Shown here piece by piece: positions 1 to 8,865 of a stretch of DNA of 64,000 bases; within the stretch, counting starts at the first letter, position 1; each line of letters begins with the position of its first letter. Position numbers and translations under genes: made by a program. The notes beneath the pieces were generated by a model that was not told where the DNA came from, did no database searches, and saw only the letters and a list, made by a program, of their open reading frames with translations. Source of the DNA: Fimbriiglobus ruber (lineage in GTDB: Bacteria; Planctomycetota; Planctomycetia; Gemmatales; Gemmataceae); contig NZ_NIDE01000001.1 of the NCBI RefSeq assembly GCF_002197845.1, forward strand, positions 806,001 to 870,000. The letters are read 5' to 3'.

Positions 1-1771
1 CGTAGAAGCGTGCCGTGGAGCCGTTCGTGAGCAGTTCGAGTTGTGAGCCGTTTTGGATCAACTGGGGTTGCTGAGTACTCACCCAATTGTTGCCGTTCAT
101 CGAATTGGCAGCGTAGGCCGAATTGTTCGTCCACGATCTCGTCTGCCCCCACGCACCGCCCATGCCATCCGATCCAAGATCCGAGGCCGAGAGCGTGACC
201 ACGCCATCCGAATACCGTAGTGGAGCTTCGGTGTCTTCGTCAGGAATGTCTCCGACCGCAGCCGGATTTGGCGTGACGGCATTCGTCTGACCCATGCACG
301 AACAGGCGCAGGGGTTGACAACTTTCGGGGCAATGGTCGGATCAATGACGGTCAACGGATCATTAGCTGTACCTGCTGCGTAAGTTGAGTCGCCCGGGTA
401 GGATGCTGTCAGAGTATAAATGCCGGCTTCACGAATGTTGAGTGAAACATAGCCCGTGGCCCACACATTGACGACACCGGTCGCATCCAATGTCCCTGTG
501 CCTAGGACCGTCGTTTTTCCACTTGGGTCAGTGACCGATAGGGTCGTGATGGCCGTCGGGGCCGGGAAAGCCGAGGCGTCGGCCTTGAATCGGATCGTTT
601 TCCCAATCTGGGCTGGTGTGGTGGGGTCGACGGCGACACCGAGCATCAAGGTCAATGGCGGATCGTTCCCCGCCACCACACTCAGTCCGCTGATGCTGGT
701 TCCGACACCCGGGTCAAAATCTCCGATCGCGCCGGCGACAATTTGTCCGCTTTCCCCGCTGTATGTCCGCACCTCCGGAGTAGCCCCCGGTCCTGTTCCC
801 GTCACGATCGCGGCGTTCGCGTTTTGCTCGATGTAAGACGTCCCAACCTGCACCCCGGTCCGGGTTGATGGGTCGAACGCCATGAAGTCACGGGCAATTG
901 CGCCAGTCACCCCATCGAATACTTTCACTTCAGGTCCGCCACCCATCCCGGGCCCGACCACCAGATCATCCCGGCCATCGCCTGTCACATCGCCAGTCGC
1001 AACGTTGGCTCCACCGGTAAACGACTGATTAAATGCGTAAAAATCCCCTAATGGCCCAGCGATCGACGTGCCTGCGTCATTCACGATACGAACGCGCGCG
1101 GCACCACCTGAGGCGGCCCCGATGACGATCTGCTCGGTCGATCCCGTCCCGGTGAAATTCCCGGCCGCGACATTGATCCCACCGCGGAAATTCGGTTCAA
1201 ACGCGAAGAAGCTTGATACCAGAGCGCCAGTCACGCCATCGAACACTTCAACGACAGGGTCGCCACCGGTCCCGGCCCCGACGATGATGTCGTTGTGGCC
1301 GCTACCCGTCACGTCACCGACCGCGATGCTCAGGCCGCCGGTAAATGACTGTGGTAGCGCAAAGAAATTTCCGATCGGAGACGACAGTTGTAGACCTGTC
1401 TTACCATTAAACACTTCGATCCGGGGACCGCCGTTACTTGCAACGGCCGTCACCACGTCCGGATACCCGTCGCCTGTCAAATCACCGACCGCCACATTCA
1501 CTCCTCCGGTGAACGAGGCGTCAAACGGATTCAAGGTGTACAGGGTGTTGCCGGTGTCGGCGTCGAACAGTTTGACCGTTGCAGCCTCTCCTGGTCCCGA
1601 ACCGACTGCGATCACTGGCGATGGCAGTGGTCGAGAGGATGGCACTAAACGGTCTTCGAGTTGGAGAACACCGATGCGGGCCTTGACCCGTTCCGCTGGG
1701 GTTGGTTGCCCGAGAAGATAATCCCAAATGCGGTCGGTGCGGCGGAGCCACGAGGGGACGGTGATGCGCAT
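1..1771 (-). CDS. Giant surface protein, FG-GAP/VCBS repeats then RHS-like start (3' end outside window)
   Basis: The frame is open from ATG at 1771 to the left edge (590 codons) with no stop, so the gene is 3'-partial. Near residues 28-38 is VLQLEDRLVPS, the leader motif typical of Gemmataceae exported proteins. Residues about 45-330 contain five or six FG-GAP/VCBS-type repeats (GDLTGDGYPDVV, GDVTGSGHNDIIVG, GDVTGDGRDDLVVG) with calcium-loop-like D/G spacing. An Ig-like stretch follows (about 375-480, ending in YTLTASYPGDSTYAAG), then a Cys cluster (CACSCMG) and RYSDGVVTLSASDLG, WGQTRSWTN, SMNGNNWV, which is how planctomycetal RHS/YD-repeat proteins usually start. It is probably a very long extracellular protein. 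No clear Shine-Dalgarno is visible. The repeats and leader are read directly; the RHS continuation is inferred from the last 100 residues. Confidence 0.85.
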   Translation of the reverse strand, partial: MRITVPSWLRRTDRIWDYLLGQPTPAERVKARIGVLQLEDRLVPSSRPLPSPVIAVGSGPGEAATVKLFDADTGNTLYTLNPFDASFTGGVNVAVGDLTGDGYPDVVTAVASNGGPRIEVFNGKTGLQLSSPIGNFFALPQSFTGGLSIAVGDVTGSGHNDIIVGAGTGGDPVVEVFDGVTGALVSSFFAFEPNFRGGINVAAGNFTGTGSTEQIVIGAASGGAARVRIVNDAGTSIAGPLGDFYAFNQSFTGGANVATGDVTGDGRDDLVVGPGMGGGPEVKVFDGVTGAIARDFMAFDPSTRTGVQVGTSYIEQNANAAIVTGTGPGATPEVRTYSGESGQIVAGAIGDFDPGVGTSISGLSVVAGNDPPLTLMLGVAVDPTTPAQIGKTIRFKADASAFPAPTAITTLSVTDPSGKTTVLGTGTLDATGVVNVWATGYVSLNIREAGIYTLTASYPGDSTYAAGTANDPLTVIDPTIAPKVVNPCACSCMGQTNAVTPNPAAVGDIPDEDTEAPLRYSDGVVTLSASDLGSDGMGGAWGQTRSWTNNSAYAANSMNGNNWVSTQQPQLIQNGSQLELLTNGSTARFY

Positions 1772-2126
1772 GGGCGTCTCGGGGCAACGAGGGGCAAACG
1801 TTATAAATGCTCCGCACGGGGCGGAGACATCGTTGTTAATCAAAAAGTACGACAGCCGAAGCCGGGACTATGCGAGAAAGACGTGCCCGCAAGAGCCCTG
1901 ATCAAGTCGAAAAAATTGGTCGCTTGCTCTTAAAACTAAGATTCAACCAAGAAAATACAAGGCAACGGTTGTCAGGGAAGAGGAAGATAACACGACGAGA
2001 ATACCTCGGTCAAGGACCGTCGCACGAAAAAAGAAATAAAAATACATTTATTCCATCTACTACTTTTTCGCCCCGGCAATTAATCCGCCCCAACTCCTGT
2101 TCTCAACCTGATTTTGAAGCGATTCC
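1772..2126. other. Intergenic, no gene recognised
   Basis: AT-richer spacer between the giant surface protein and a gene remnant. Open frames here are short and show no recognisable domains. It probably carries the promoter of the surface-protein gene, but I cannot point to one. Confidence 0.4.
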
Positions 2127-2360
2127 TTACCAATCATTGCCCAAAAGGAGATCAATTGCCCGGCAACCGCGGACGTGTGGGCCTTCGGAGCGGCAGTGGT
2201 TCAGGACGTCGGGGTTGTCGCAACATGCTTCTTCGAGTGCGTCCGCGAGGATCGGGAGGCGGTCGAACGCGCAGTCGGTATAGATGCCCTCAGCAAGGGA
2301 AAGGACGGTGGAGGTTTGCCAGCGGGGTTCCAGGCGTGTCCAGGTTCGGGCAAATTTGGC
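2127..2360 (-). pseudogene. Remnant of a Gemmataceae family protein (C-terminal part only)
   Basis: The minus strand reads WQTSTVLSLAEGIYTD, CAFDRLPILADALEEA, NPDVLNHCRSEGPHVRG, DLLLGNDW and a TAA stop at 2127-2129. This matches the C-terminal third of the intact family member at 49252-49905 (GIYTDRAFDRLPILADALEE..., ...DLLLGKE). Nothing upstream continues the family, so the 5' two thirds are lost. The break at about 2336 lies in a 65-bp segment that recurs at 19808-19870. Confidence 0.7.
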
Positions 2361-2400
2361 TAGACTTCTACCTACGGCTGATGTCTGTTTCCGCGAATTG
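2336..2400. repeat. Dispersed repeat, copy 1 (second at 19808-19870)
   Basis: A segment containing ttggctagacttctac and gatgtctgtttccgcgaatt recurs at 19808-19870 with a few substitutions and a small deletion. It lies next to gene debris here and next to a ygiQ-tail copy there. Its function is unknown. Confidence 0.6.
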
Positions 2401-2527
2401 CCGGATAGCGTCTTGGTGACACCGTGGCCGACTCCGGCCGACTCCCCGGAACGGACGTGCCGTTGGCCGCGCGAACGGCTCAGCCCTCTATTCCCAGATT
2501 AACCACGGCACGAAGCGGAACCCGGCC

Positions 2528-2587
2528 GTGGCGCGGTCTTCGGAACGGGGCGGATGGTGGGGTAGGGGTTTTTGCGCTTTTTGCGCC
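2528..2587. repeat. Dispersed repeat ending in an exact 22-mer shared with 52540-52561
   Basis: Positions 2566-2587 (core TTTTTGCGCTTTTTGCGCC) are identical to 52540-52561. The preceding 35-40 bp, with a Cys-free G/C-rich 'cggtcttcgga' versus 'ggttttcggac' segment, are also related. Both copies lie in gene-poor accessory DNA, just before remnants of small ORFs. Confidence 0.55.
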
Positions 2588-2769
2588 TTACATCGTGTTT
2601 TTTGACGGAGTATCCACAACGATGGGTATGCACAAGGGGTCTGCGGTGATGGTCGGGACCACCCGGGCGGTCCGGGAGCGTGCGTCCACACCTTCCGAAT
2701 CCGCTTCGACGCCCAATCGGAATGCTAGAGCATTGCCCGGTTCAGAACTACCCTGGAAAAGGCTCATTC

Positions 2770-2880
2770 CTGGCCGCGTAAAGGATAACGCAACGCGGAC
2801 CGCGAAATCGTTCCGGGACTTGAAGAACTGCATCAACGCCCGCTGCATCTTCCGGGCGCAGAACCGGTGTGTCGGCGGCA
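2770..2880 (-). repeat. ygiQ-tail repeat copy A (short, decayed)
   Basis: The minus strand reads [20 protein letters not shown], corresponding to [20 protein letters not shown] of the intact YgiQ at 24148-26301. The copy lacks both the GIDPFTKKP side and the 3' tail, so it is internally truncated. It is the leftmost of eight fragments. It ends 22 bp before the ECF/HlyD fusion gene. Confidence 0.8.
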
Positions 2881-2901
2881 ACTACTCTCTAGAAGCCGGA
2901 G

Positions 2902-4884
2902 ATGGAAACCGCCGTGGAGCATCTACTACTCGCGCTCGCTCGACGTGCCAGTGACGCGCGGTCCGATGCCGATTTGCTGGCATTGGTCCGGGAGGATCAC
3001 AGCGCATTCGCCGAACTTATTGCCAGACATGGCTCTATGGTTTGGCGGAGCTGTCGCCACTTGCTCGGCGACGCGGATGCCGAGGATGCGTTTCAAGCGA
3101 CCTTTCTGGTCCTGATTCGGTCTGCCGCCGGGGTGCGAAATGGAACGGCTATCGCTTCATGGCTCCACGGCGTGGCGGTGCGGATTTCGCTCACTGTTCG
3201 GCGAGAGGCCGGACGACGACGTGTTCGGGAGCAAGCCACCGCTCGTCCCGAAACGATTGCGCCACGCGAACTCGATGACCGGGCAGACACTATGGCGGCA
3301 GTCCACCGTGAGGTGGCGGCGCTGCCCGAACCCGACCGCTCTGCGTTCGTGTTGTGTGTGGTGGAGGGGCTGACCCAGGTTGAGGCATCGACCCGCCTCG
3401 GACGAACCCCCGGCACCATCGCGGGTCAGGTCGCCCGCGCCAAGAAGCAACTCGCCGCGCGGCTGACCAAGCGAGGCATCGTACCCGGGTTCGCCGCACT
3501 GGCAGCCCTGAGTACGACATCGGCTGCCGACGCGGTTCCTACGGGTTTGATGGAACGTGTGCTGAATCTGTCGGCGGCGGAAGCGTCGCCGGTCGTGCTG
3601 CGACTCGCCAAAGGAGCGATGGGAATGACCGTATCTACCAAGCTGATTCTGAGCATTACGGTGAGTGTCTGCGGGATTTTCGCCGCATCGAGTCTCTACC
3701 TCGGTGCTGCCGCGTCTCCCGAAGACAAGCCAGCTCCCCGACTGGAGGGGAATAAGCCCGTGCCTCCCAGAGACGACCGGGAGGCGGACGTGGAGGCCCT
3801 CAAAAAGGAAATCGAGGCTTTGCGCATGAAGGTCGAGGCCTTCGGCAAGAAGGAGGAACAGCCCCGCCAGGAACACCAGAAGATCGTGGTTACCAGCCTC
3901 AAGGCCAAGGACGTCAACATCACACAGCAATATGTCGGCAAAATCTTCGCGCAGCGCCACATCAACATCCGTGGCCTGGTGAACGGGTATCTCGCGGAGG
4001 TTCTGGTCAAGGAAGGCCAGGCGGTGAAACAGGGTGATGCGATGTTCAAGATCTTACCAATTCTCTACAAGGCAAAGCTGGACGCCGAGTTGGCTGAGGT
4101 CCGGATCGCTCAGCTCGAATTCGATCACACCAAGAAATTAGCCGACAGCGTGCCGCCCGTGATCTCTCAGCGTGAAGTGGCACTCTCCGAGGCCAAATTG
4201 GCCAAGGCCCAGGCTAAGGCCAAGGTTGCTCAGGCCGATTTAAACTTCACGGAGCTTAGAGCACCATTCGACGGCTTCGTCGGCCGCTTCCAAATGCAGC
4301 AGGGCAGCCTGATCAAGGAGGGGGATACCCTCACGACCTTGACCGATAACAGTGTGGTGTGGGTTTATTTCAACGTACCCGAAGTTCGCTACCTCGAATA
4401 CATGGCCAACCCGGGCCATGTTAAGGAGGACCGGCCGATCGATCTCGTGCTAGCGAACGGCAGCACGTTTCCCCAGTCCGGCAAGCTCGGTGCGATCGAA
4501 ACGCAGTCCGAAAACGAGACCGGGAACATCCCCTTCCGCGCGGACTTTCCGAACCCGGACCGCCTGTTGCGTCACGGCCAGACCGGCACCGTGTTGATGC
4601 ACCGGGCGTTGAAGGACGCTATCGTCATCCCCCAGCGGGCGACGTTCGAGATTCGTGACAAGCGGTACGTTTACGTCGTCGACAAGGACAACGTGGTGCA
4701 TCAGCGCGAGATCGTCATCCAGAACGAAGTGGATGACTTCTTTGTCATCAAGAAGGGGCTCGACGCGAATGACCGGATTGTTGTCGATGGGGTCCGACGG
4801 GTTCGTGACGGCGAGAAGGTGGAATACGAGTTTCGTAAGCCGGACGAGGTTCTGGCAACTCCCAAAAAACCTGTCGGGAAGTGA
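2902..4884 (+). CDS. ECF sigma factor fused to an RND/HlyD-type membrane-fusion protein
   Basis: 660 aa with two normally separate functions. Residues 24-98 are sigma-70 region 2 (LLALVREDHSAFAELIARHG, AEDAFQATFLVL), and 140-186 are region 4 (LPEPDRSAFVLCVVEGLTQ, GTIAGQVARAKKQL). One membrane segment follows at about 245-270, then a coiled coil at 296-318. From about 335 to 645 comes a periplasmic adaptor: barrel-sandwich halves NGYLAEVLVKEGQAVKQGD and FDGFVGRFQMQQGSLIKEGD, and a beta-barrel ending VIPQRATFEIRDKRYVYVVD. The frame is continuous with no internal stop. Sigma domains would be cytoplasmic and the adaptor periplasmic. No RND pump gene lies beside it; the next gene is opposite-strand. 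A membrane-tethered sigma factor responding to envelope or efflux state is inference. ATG at 2902 follows CCGGAG. Confidence 0.88.
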   Translation: METAVEHLLLALARRASDARSDADLLALVREDHSAFAELIARHGSMVWRSCRHLLGDADAEDAFQATFLVLIRSAAGVRNGTAIASWLHGVAVRISLTVRREAGRRRVREQATARPETIAPRELDDRADTMAAVHREVAALPEPDRSAFVLCVVEGLTQVEASTRLGRTPGTIAGQVARAKKQLAARLTKRGIVPGFAALAALSTTSAADAVPTGLMERVLNLSAAEASPVVLRLAKGAMGMTVSTKLILSITVSVCGIFAASSLYLGAAASPEDKPAPRLEGNKPVPPRDDREADVEALKKEIEALRMKVEAFGKKEEQPRQEHQKIVVTSLKAKDVNITQQYVGKIFAQRHINIRGLVNGYLAEVLVKEGQAVKQGDAMFKILPILYKAKLDAELAEVRIAQLEFDHTKKLADSVPPVISQREVALSEAKLAKAQAKAKVAQADLNFTELRAPFDGFVGRFQMQQGSLIKEGDTLTTLTDNSVVWVYFNVPEVRYLEYMANPGHVKEDRPIDLVLANGSTFPQSGKLGAIETQSENETGNIPFRADFPNPDRLLRHGQTGTVLMHRALKDAIVIPQRATFEIRDKRYVYVVDKDNVVHQREIVIQNEVDDFFVIKKGLDANDRIVVDGVRRVRDGEKVEYEFRKPDEVLATPKKPVGK

Positions 4885-5001
4885 CCGTTTCCCGGTGCAG
4901 AAGCCGAGCAACCGGCGGCCGATGCCACAATCGGGCCGACGAGATGGCCGACCCGGGGGGCACGCTCGAACGGCCGTCGGCCGTCCGAGCGGTTACTGGC
5001 G

Positions 5002-5748
5002 TTACTTCGTGACGTAAATCGTCTTCGAGCCGCGGGCTTTCGCCAGCGCGTCCAAGCCTGCTTTCGTAACCTTGGTGTTTAGCAGGGTTAGCAGATCCAA
5101 TTTCTCGAAATCCGTAACGCTGTGAAAGTGCCGGAGTCCCTTGTCGGTGAAGCCGGTGCCGTCGAGGACAAGTCGCTGCAGTTTCTTCAGGGCTGCCAGT
5201 TGCTTCAGCCCGGCGTCGGTGACCGCGGATTTGGCAAGGGTGAGAAATCGCACATTGGGTAGCTCCGCGACACCCTCGAGCGTCGCGTCGGTGATTTTCG
5301 GCCCCCAGAGATTCAAATCATGCAGCTTCTTGAGATCCTTCAGGTCCTTGAGGCCGGGTCCGGTAACATCCGTGGTGTCGCAGAACAATGTCTCCAGATT
5401 GTCCAGTCCGCGCAGTTCCTTGAGTCCGTCGTCGGTGATTTTGGTGCCGAAGAAGCGCACATCGGTGAGTTGCTTGTAGCGACCCAATTCCTTGAGTCCC
5501 GCGTCCGTGACGGGGACGTCATTGAAGCGCACCGTGTTGAGGTTCTTGATTTCCGCGAGAAGTTTGATGTGGCTATCCGTGAATTTCTTCCCGCCGAAAA
5601 CGACCATTGTCCCAGTCGGGAAGTTGGCCACGAAGCCGCCCAACTTCCTGATCTGCTTGACAGCGGCCGCTTCGTCGGCACGGACGGCTGTGCTGACACA
5701 GCAGGACGCCATCAAGCACGCGCCGGTTCGCAACGTCACGGGCGTCAT
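5002..5748 (-). CDS. Secreted leucine-rich-repeat protein
   Basis: 248 aa. The N-terminus (MTPVTLRTGACLMASCCVS...VRA) looks like a signal peptide cleaved near residue 24. Residues about 55-245 hold seven or eight LRRs of about 24 aa, of the cysteine-containing/RNase-inhibitor-like type. The recurring pattern is 'L..L..L..L.....TD.GLK.L' (VTDAGLKELG, ITDDGLKELR, VTDAGLKQLA, FTDKGLRHFH). Such proteins are common in planctomycetes and are presumed to bind ligands at the cell surface; no enzyme domain is present. GGAG lies 12 nt before the ATG. It is convergent with the sigma/HlyD fusion gene, with no operon partner. Confidence 0.85.
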   Translation of the reverse strand: MTPVTLRTGACLMASCCVSTAVRADEAAAVKQIRKLGGFVANFPTGTMVVFGGKKFTDSHIKLLAEIKNLNTVRFNDVPVTDAGLKELGRYKQLTDVRFFGTKITDDGLKELRGLDNLETLFCDTTDVTGPGLKDLKDLKKLHDLNLWGPKITDATLEGVAELPNVRFLTLAKSAVTDAGLKQLAALKKLQRLVLDGTGFTDKGLRHFHSVTDFEKLDLLTLLNTKVTKAGLDALAKARGSKTIYVTK

Positions 5749-6049
5749 GGGAAATCACTCCAGGTTGGGCAACGAGTCTAACGAAGGGTAGTTTGCCGAA
5801 CGATGAAGTCAAACAGAGATGGACCGGCGTTGCCTCTGGCGCGCGCCGCTCGAGCCTCTGCGAACGGCGACTTGTTGACTTACTGCTCTCACCTCTGGGA
5901 AGATCTGGTATCGATATCGAGTGCCGGTCCGCGGCGGCCGCGGGCTGAGGTCTGCTTGGTTAATATCGGAGAGGTGAAACAATGATAGAGAGCGACGACC
6001 TTCGCTATACGAAGATGGCCCGGTTGAAGTCTCTCTAACTCGCTGATTA
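5749..6049. other. Spacer between the LRR gene and the IS, no gene recognised
   Basis: Contains the upstream region of the LRR gene and runs to the left end of the insertion sequence. I see no convincing coding sequence. Confidence 0.4.
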
Positions 6050-7540
6050 TGCGGCGATTCCCAGCTCGTTTGGCTCCGAAGCGACGTGACCCCTCATGAT
6101 GGGCTGCGGCCGTGCGGCCAAGACCCGCCCATACACGACGTCCCAGACCCCGCTCAGGAGGATCACCCGCAGGTTCAAGATCACTTGCGCCCCCTCTTTC
6201 GTCCACCGCATGCCGCTGAGCTTCAACCGCTGAGTGAACACCGTCTTGCACGCCGCCTCGGTTACTCCACTGCCCAACGGAACACCCACCCGTCGGTATC
6301 TCGCGTAGTCCATGTGACCCATCCGGTTTCGCAGGTACGCGTACGCCCGGTCGTACTCCTTCTTCTGGGTCCGGGTCAGCGTCCGGGCCACCCGGAACGC
6401 CGCGGCCGAGTGCAGCACCCGGTTCACCCCGCCCGGTTGGAGCATCCACTTCAGCATCTTCTTCGCCCACCCCACGGCCCCCCGGTCGCCACCGAACAAC
6501 ACGTTCGCCAACGTCCACACCCGCTCGCTCGCGTGGTAGTAATCGACCACCCGGACCCACTCTAAGACCTGCTGGGTCCGCGGGTGCGTCATCCCCTTGA
6601 GCACGTCGTCGTAGTACCCGGTCTCGTTGTCCCCGGCGTCCGTCACGTAGCACCACCGGGGTAACGGACCCTCCCACCGGGTCAACACGTCGCGGATGAT
6701 GGCCGTCAACGCCCCACGCATCGCGGGCTGGCCGGATGCGGGCGCGTACGCCAGGTACACGGTCCCCAACCGCGTCCCCCGGCGGTCGTACACGCTGACC
6801 GTGCCCGTGCTGGCCACCTCGTACAGACTCCCGCGTGTCATCCGCAGACGGAGCGTGATCCCGTCCCGACCGACACACACGACCGGCTTGTGTCGGCCGG
6901 TCGATGCCCCGGCCGCGACCAGCCAGGCCACGAGTTGGTCGACCTGGGCGTCGTGCCGGTATTCGGCCATCTCGTCCGACACGGCCCGACTCACCTGGCG
7001 CAACTTCTTGACCCCCCAACCGACCCCGTGGTCCGTCCGCAGGCGGGCCAGAACCCGCTGCTGGTTGGATCCGGCCTCGGCCAGGAACTGGCACGCCCGG
7101 GCGGCCAGAGCCGGACTCGCCCCGTGGATCAATCCCAGCCGGTGGGCCAGCGGGAAGAGCATCGGTTCGCCCGCCTGGGATGGCCGGTAGCCGATCCGCC
7201 GGACGACCAGTTGGCCGAACACCGTCCACACGTTCTGCGGGGTCTTTGCGCCGACCCGCGTGTACCTCTCGCACGCGAACTGGGCGTGCCGGGGTTGCTC
7301 GGCGATGGCCGCCGGTTCGACGTGGTTGTAGGTGTACTGGACGACGTGCCGGCCGAGCCCGCGGAGAGCGTTCTGAACGTCGTGCTCGAATTGCTGGGTC
7401 CGTGCCGGGGTGATGGGCTCCGACCGGAAGGCGTCGACGAGCGCCTGGAGTTGGTCCCGGGACGCGGTACACAGATCGTCGAGGGAGCGGTCCCGAGGGC
7501 TGGGCGTGTCCGATTCGCAGGGGGCCGTACACGTGGCCAT
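6047..7540 (-). CDS. ISKra4-family DDE transposase
   Basis: About 497 aa. The start is the ATG at 7540 (MATCTAPCESDT), because longer frames would begin outside the right inverted repeat at 7626. Motifs of the family: VVCVGRDGITLRL (first catalytic Asp), WCYVTDAGDNETGYY (second), VVDYYHASERVW, and the C-terminal GVPLGSGVTEAACKTV with RLKLSGMRWTKEGAQ, whose Glu completes the triad. An N-terminal helical DNA-binding region precedes the core. The TAA stop at 6047-6049 lies just outside the left inverted repeat, so the stop codon may be supplied by flanking DNA. The frame is intact and looks functional. Confidence 0.85.
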   Translation of the reverse strand: MATCTAPCESDTPSPRDRSLDDLCTASRDQLQALVDAFRSEPITPARTQQFEHDVQNALRGLGRHVVQYTYNHVEPAAIAEQPRHAQFACERYTRVGAKTPQNVWTVFGQLVVRRIGYRPSQAGEPMLFPLAHRLGLIHGASPALAARACQFLAEAGSNQQRVLARLRTDHGVGWGVKKLRQVSRAVSDEMAEYRHDAQVDQLVAWLVAAGASTGRHKPVVCVGRDGITLRLRMTRGSLYEVASTGTVSVYDRRGTRLGTVYLAYAPASGQPAMRGALTAIIRDVLTRWEGPLPRWCYVTDAGDNETGYYDDVLKGMTHPRTQQVLEWVRVVDYYHASERVWTLANVLFGGDRGAVGWAKKMLKWMLQPGGVNRVLHSAAAFRVARTLTRTQKKEYDRAYAYLRNRMGHMDYARYRRVGVPLGSGVTEAACKTVFTQRLKLSGMRWTKEGAQVILNLRVILLSGVWDVVYGRVLAARPQPIMRGHVASEPNELGIAA

Positions 7541-7626
7541 GACGAGGGTCAGGGGATAGAAAGGGTCATGCGGCGTTCCTTCGCTCGATGAGTCGTAGTA
7601 AACCCAAAGAGAGTCGGAACGCCGCA
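6050..7626 (-). mobile_element. ISKra4-like insertion sequence
   Basis: About 1.58 kb bounded by imperfect inverted repeats. The left end begins TGCGGCGATTCCCAGCTCG and the right end, read inward, begins TGCGGCGTTCCGACTCTC, both followed by a TTTGG block. It encodes one transposase. I could not find a target-site duplication beside these ends. It sits 116 bp upstream of the aldo/keto reductase start and may have replaced that gene's promoter. Confidence 0.75.
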
Positions 7627-7741
7627 CTTTTTCAAGCACAAACGGCGAATGGCATGGAGGGCGAAAAGGGACTCGCAGCGTGTTTCCCGGCCCGAACGCC
7701 AAAAACCCCGGCATTTCACAGCATCAGAGAGACTTCACCCG

Positions 7742-8656
7742 ATGGCCCTCAACAATGGCTCCGGTGCTATCCCCGCCCTCGGGTTCGGCACACTGATCCC
7801 CGACCCTGCGGCGACCAGAATCGCGACCAAGGCAGCGCTGGAGGCGGGATTTCGACAGCTCGACGCTTCCGAACGCTACCGAAATGAAAAGGAGGTCGGC
7901 GAAGCGATCCAGGAGGTGTTCAAGGCGGGGAGGATCAAGCGGGAGGAAGTGTTTGTCGCCACCAAGCTCTGGAATAACAACCATCGTCCTGAACGCGTCA
8001 AGCCCGCCTTCGAGGCCAGCCTCAAGAAACTTCAACTCGACTACATCGATCTCTATCTCATCCACACCCCCTTTGCCTTCCAACCTGGAGACGAGCAAGA
8101 CCCGAGAGATGCGAACGGCAATGTGATTTATGACAAAGGGGTAACGCTGCTGGAAACATGGAGGGCGTTGGAGTGCCTGGTGGACGAGGGCAAGTGCAAA
8201 GCCATCGGATTATCCGATGTCAGCCTGGACCAGACGAAAGAGATCTTTGAAGCGGGGAGGATCAAGCCCACTGTTGTTCACGTCGAATCGCATCCGTATC
8301 TCCCGCAACGGGAACTTTTGGATTATTGCAGAACAAATGGCATCGTGCTGCAAGCGTTCGCCGCGCTGGGGCATAGCAGCGAGCCAAAGCTGCTGGAAGA
8401 TCCTGTCATCACCGCTATCGCCGTGCGAGTCAACAAGACCCCCGCGCAAGTCTTGCTCGCCTGGGCGATCCAGCGCGGCACGGCCCTCCTGACCACCTCG
8501 AAGACTCCCAGCCGGATCAAGGAGAACTTTGAAGTCTCCACCCTTCCTCAAGACGCCATGCGGGAGATTAGCGAAGGAATCAAGTCGCGGGTCAGGTTTA
8601 ATGCCGTTGTTGAGACCGGCGTTCCCGGGTTCATTCCGAGAGCAAAGGGAGGTTGA
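7742..8656 (+). CDS. Aldo/keto reductase
   Basis: 304 aa, a full-length (alpha/beta)8-barrel NADPH oxidoreductase that reduces aldehydes and ketones in the cytoplasm. ATG at 7742 gives MALNNGSGAIPALGFGT, the standard N-terminal strand. Catalytic tetrad: Asp and Tyr in FRQLDASERYRNEKEVG, Lys in VATKLWNN, His in YLIHTPF. The cofactor-binding C-terminal part is LLTTSKTPSRIKENFEV. The usual LDTA is LDAS here, a mild change. It stands alone between the IS and ygiQ-tail copy B, so its substrate cannot be inferred from neighbours. Confidence 0.88.
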   Translation: MALNNGSGAIPALGFGTLIPDPAATRIATKAALEAGFRQLDASERYRNEKEVGEAIQEVFKAGRIKREEVFVATKLWNNNHRPERVKPAFEASLKKLQLDYIDLYLIHTPFAFQPGDEQDPRDANGNVIYDKGVTLLETWRALECLVDEGKCKAIGLSDVSLDQTKEIFEAGRIKPTVVHVESHPYLPQRELLDYCRTNGIVLQAFAALGHSSEPKLLEDPVITAIAVRVNKTPAQVLLAWAIQRGTALLTTSKTPSRIKENFEVSTLPQDAMREISEGIKSRVRFNAVVETGVPGFIPRAKGG

Positions 8657-8865
8657 GACGGCAAGGTGTTCGGCGCGGCGGTCATATCGACTGAAGAGGA
8701 GGAGCGTCCTGGTTGGCACGAGCCTTGACAGCGCGTCCTGGAGTAGCTTCAAACGTTAAATTCGGCTGGAGACCAGCGGTTCCTGTGACCGCGCCAGAGC
8801 CAGCGGTTGGATACCAGGCACGCTTCGGCGTGGCCGGGACGAACATGGCTCACTTGCTGCGCTTC
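8657..8865. other. Spacer, no gene recognised
   Basis: DNA between the aldo/keto reductase and ygiQ-tail copy B. No coding signal or repeat was recognised. Confidence 0.35.

Noticed and set aside
3157..3960. A 267-codon minus-strand frame opposite the sigma/HlyD fusion
   Set aside because: No domain, and the plus strand has unbroken sigma and adaptor motifs.
5889..7532. A 547-codon open frame overlapping the IS transposase on the same strand in another frame
   Set aside because: Composition is Arg/Pro/Gly-rich with no domain; it is a high-GC shadow of the transposase gene.
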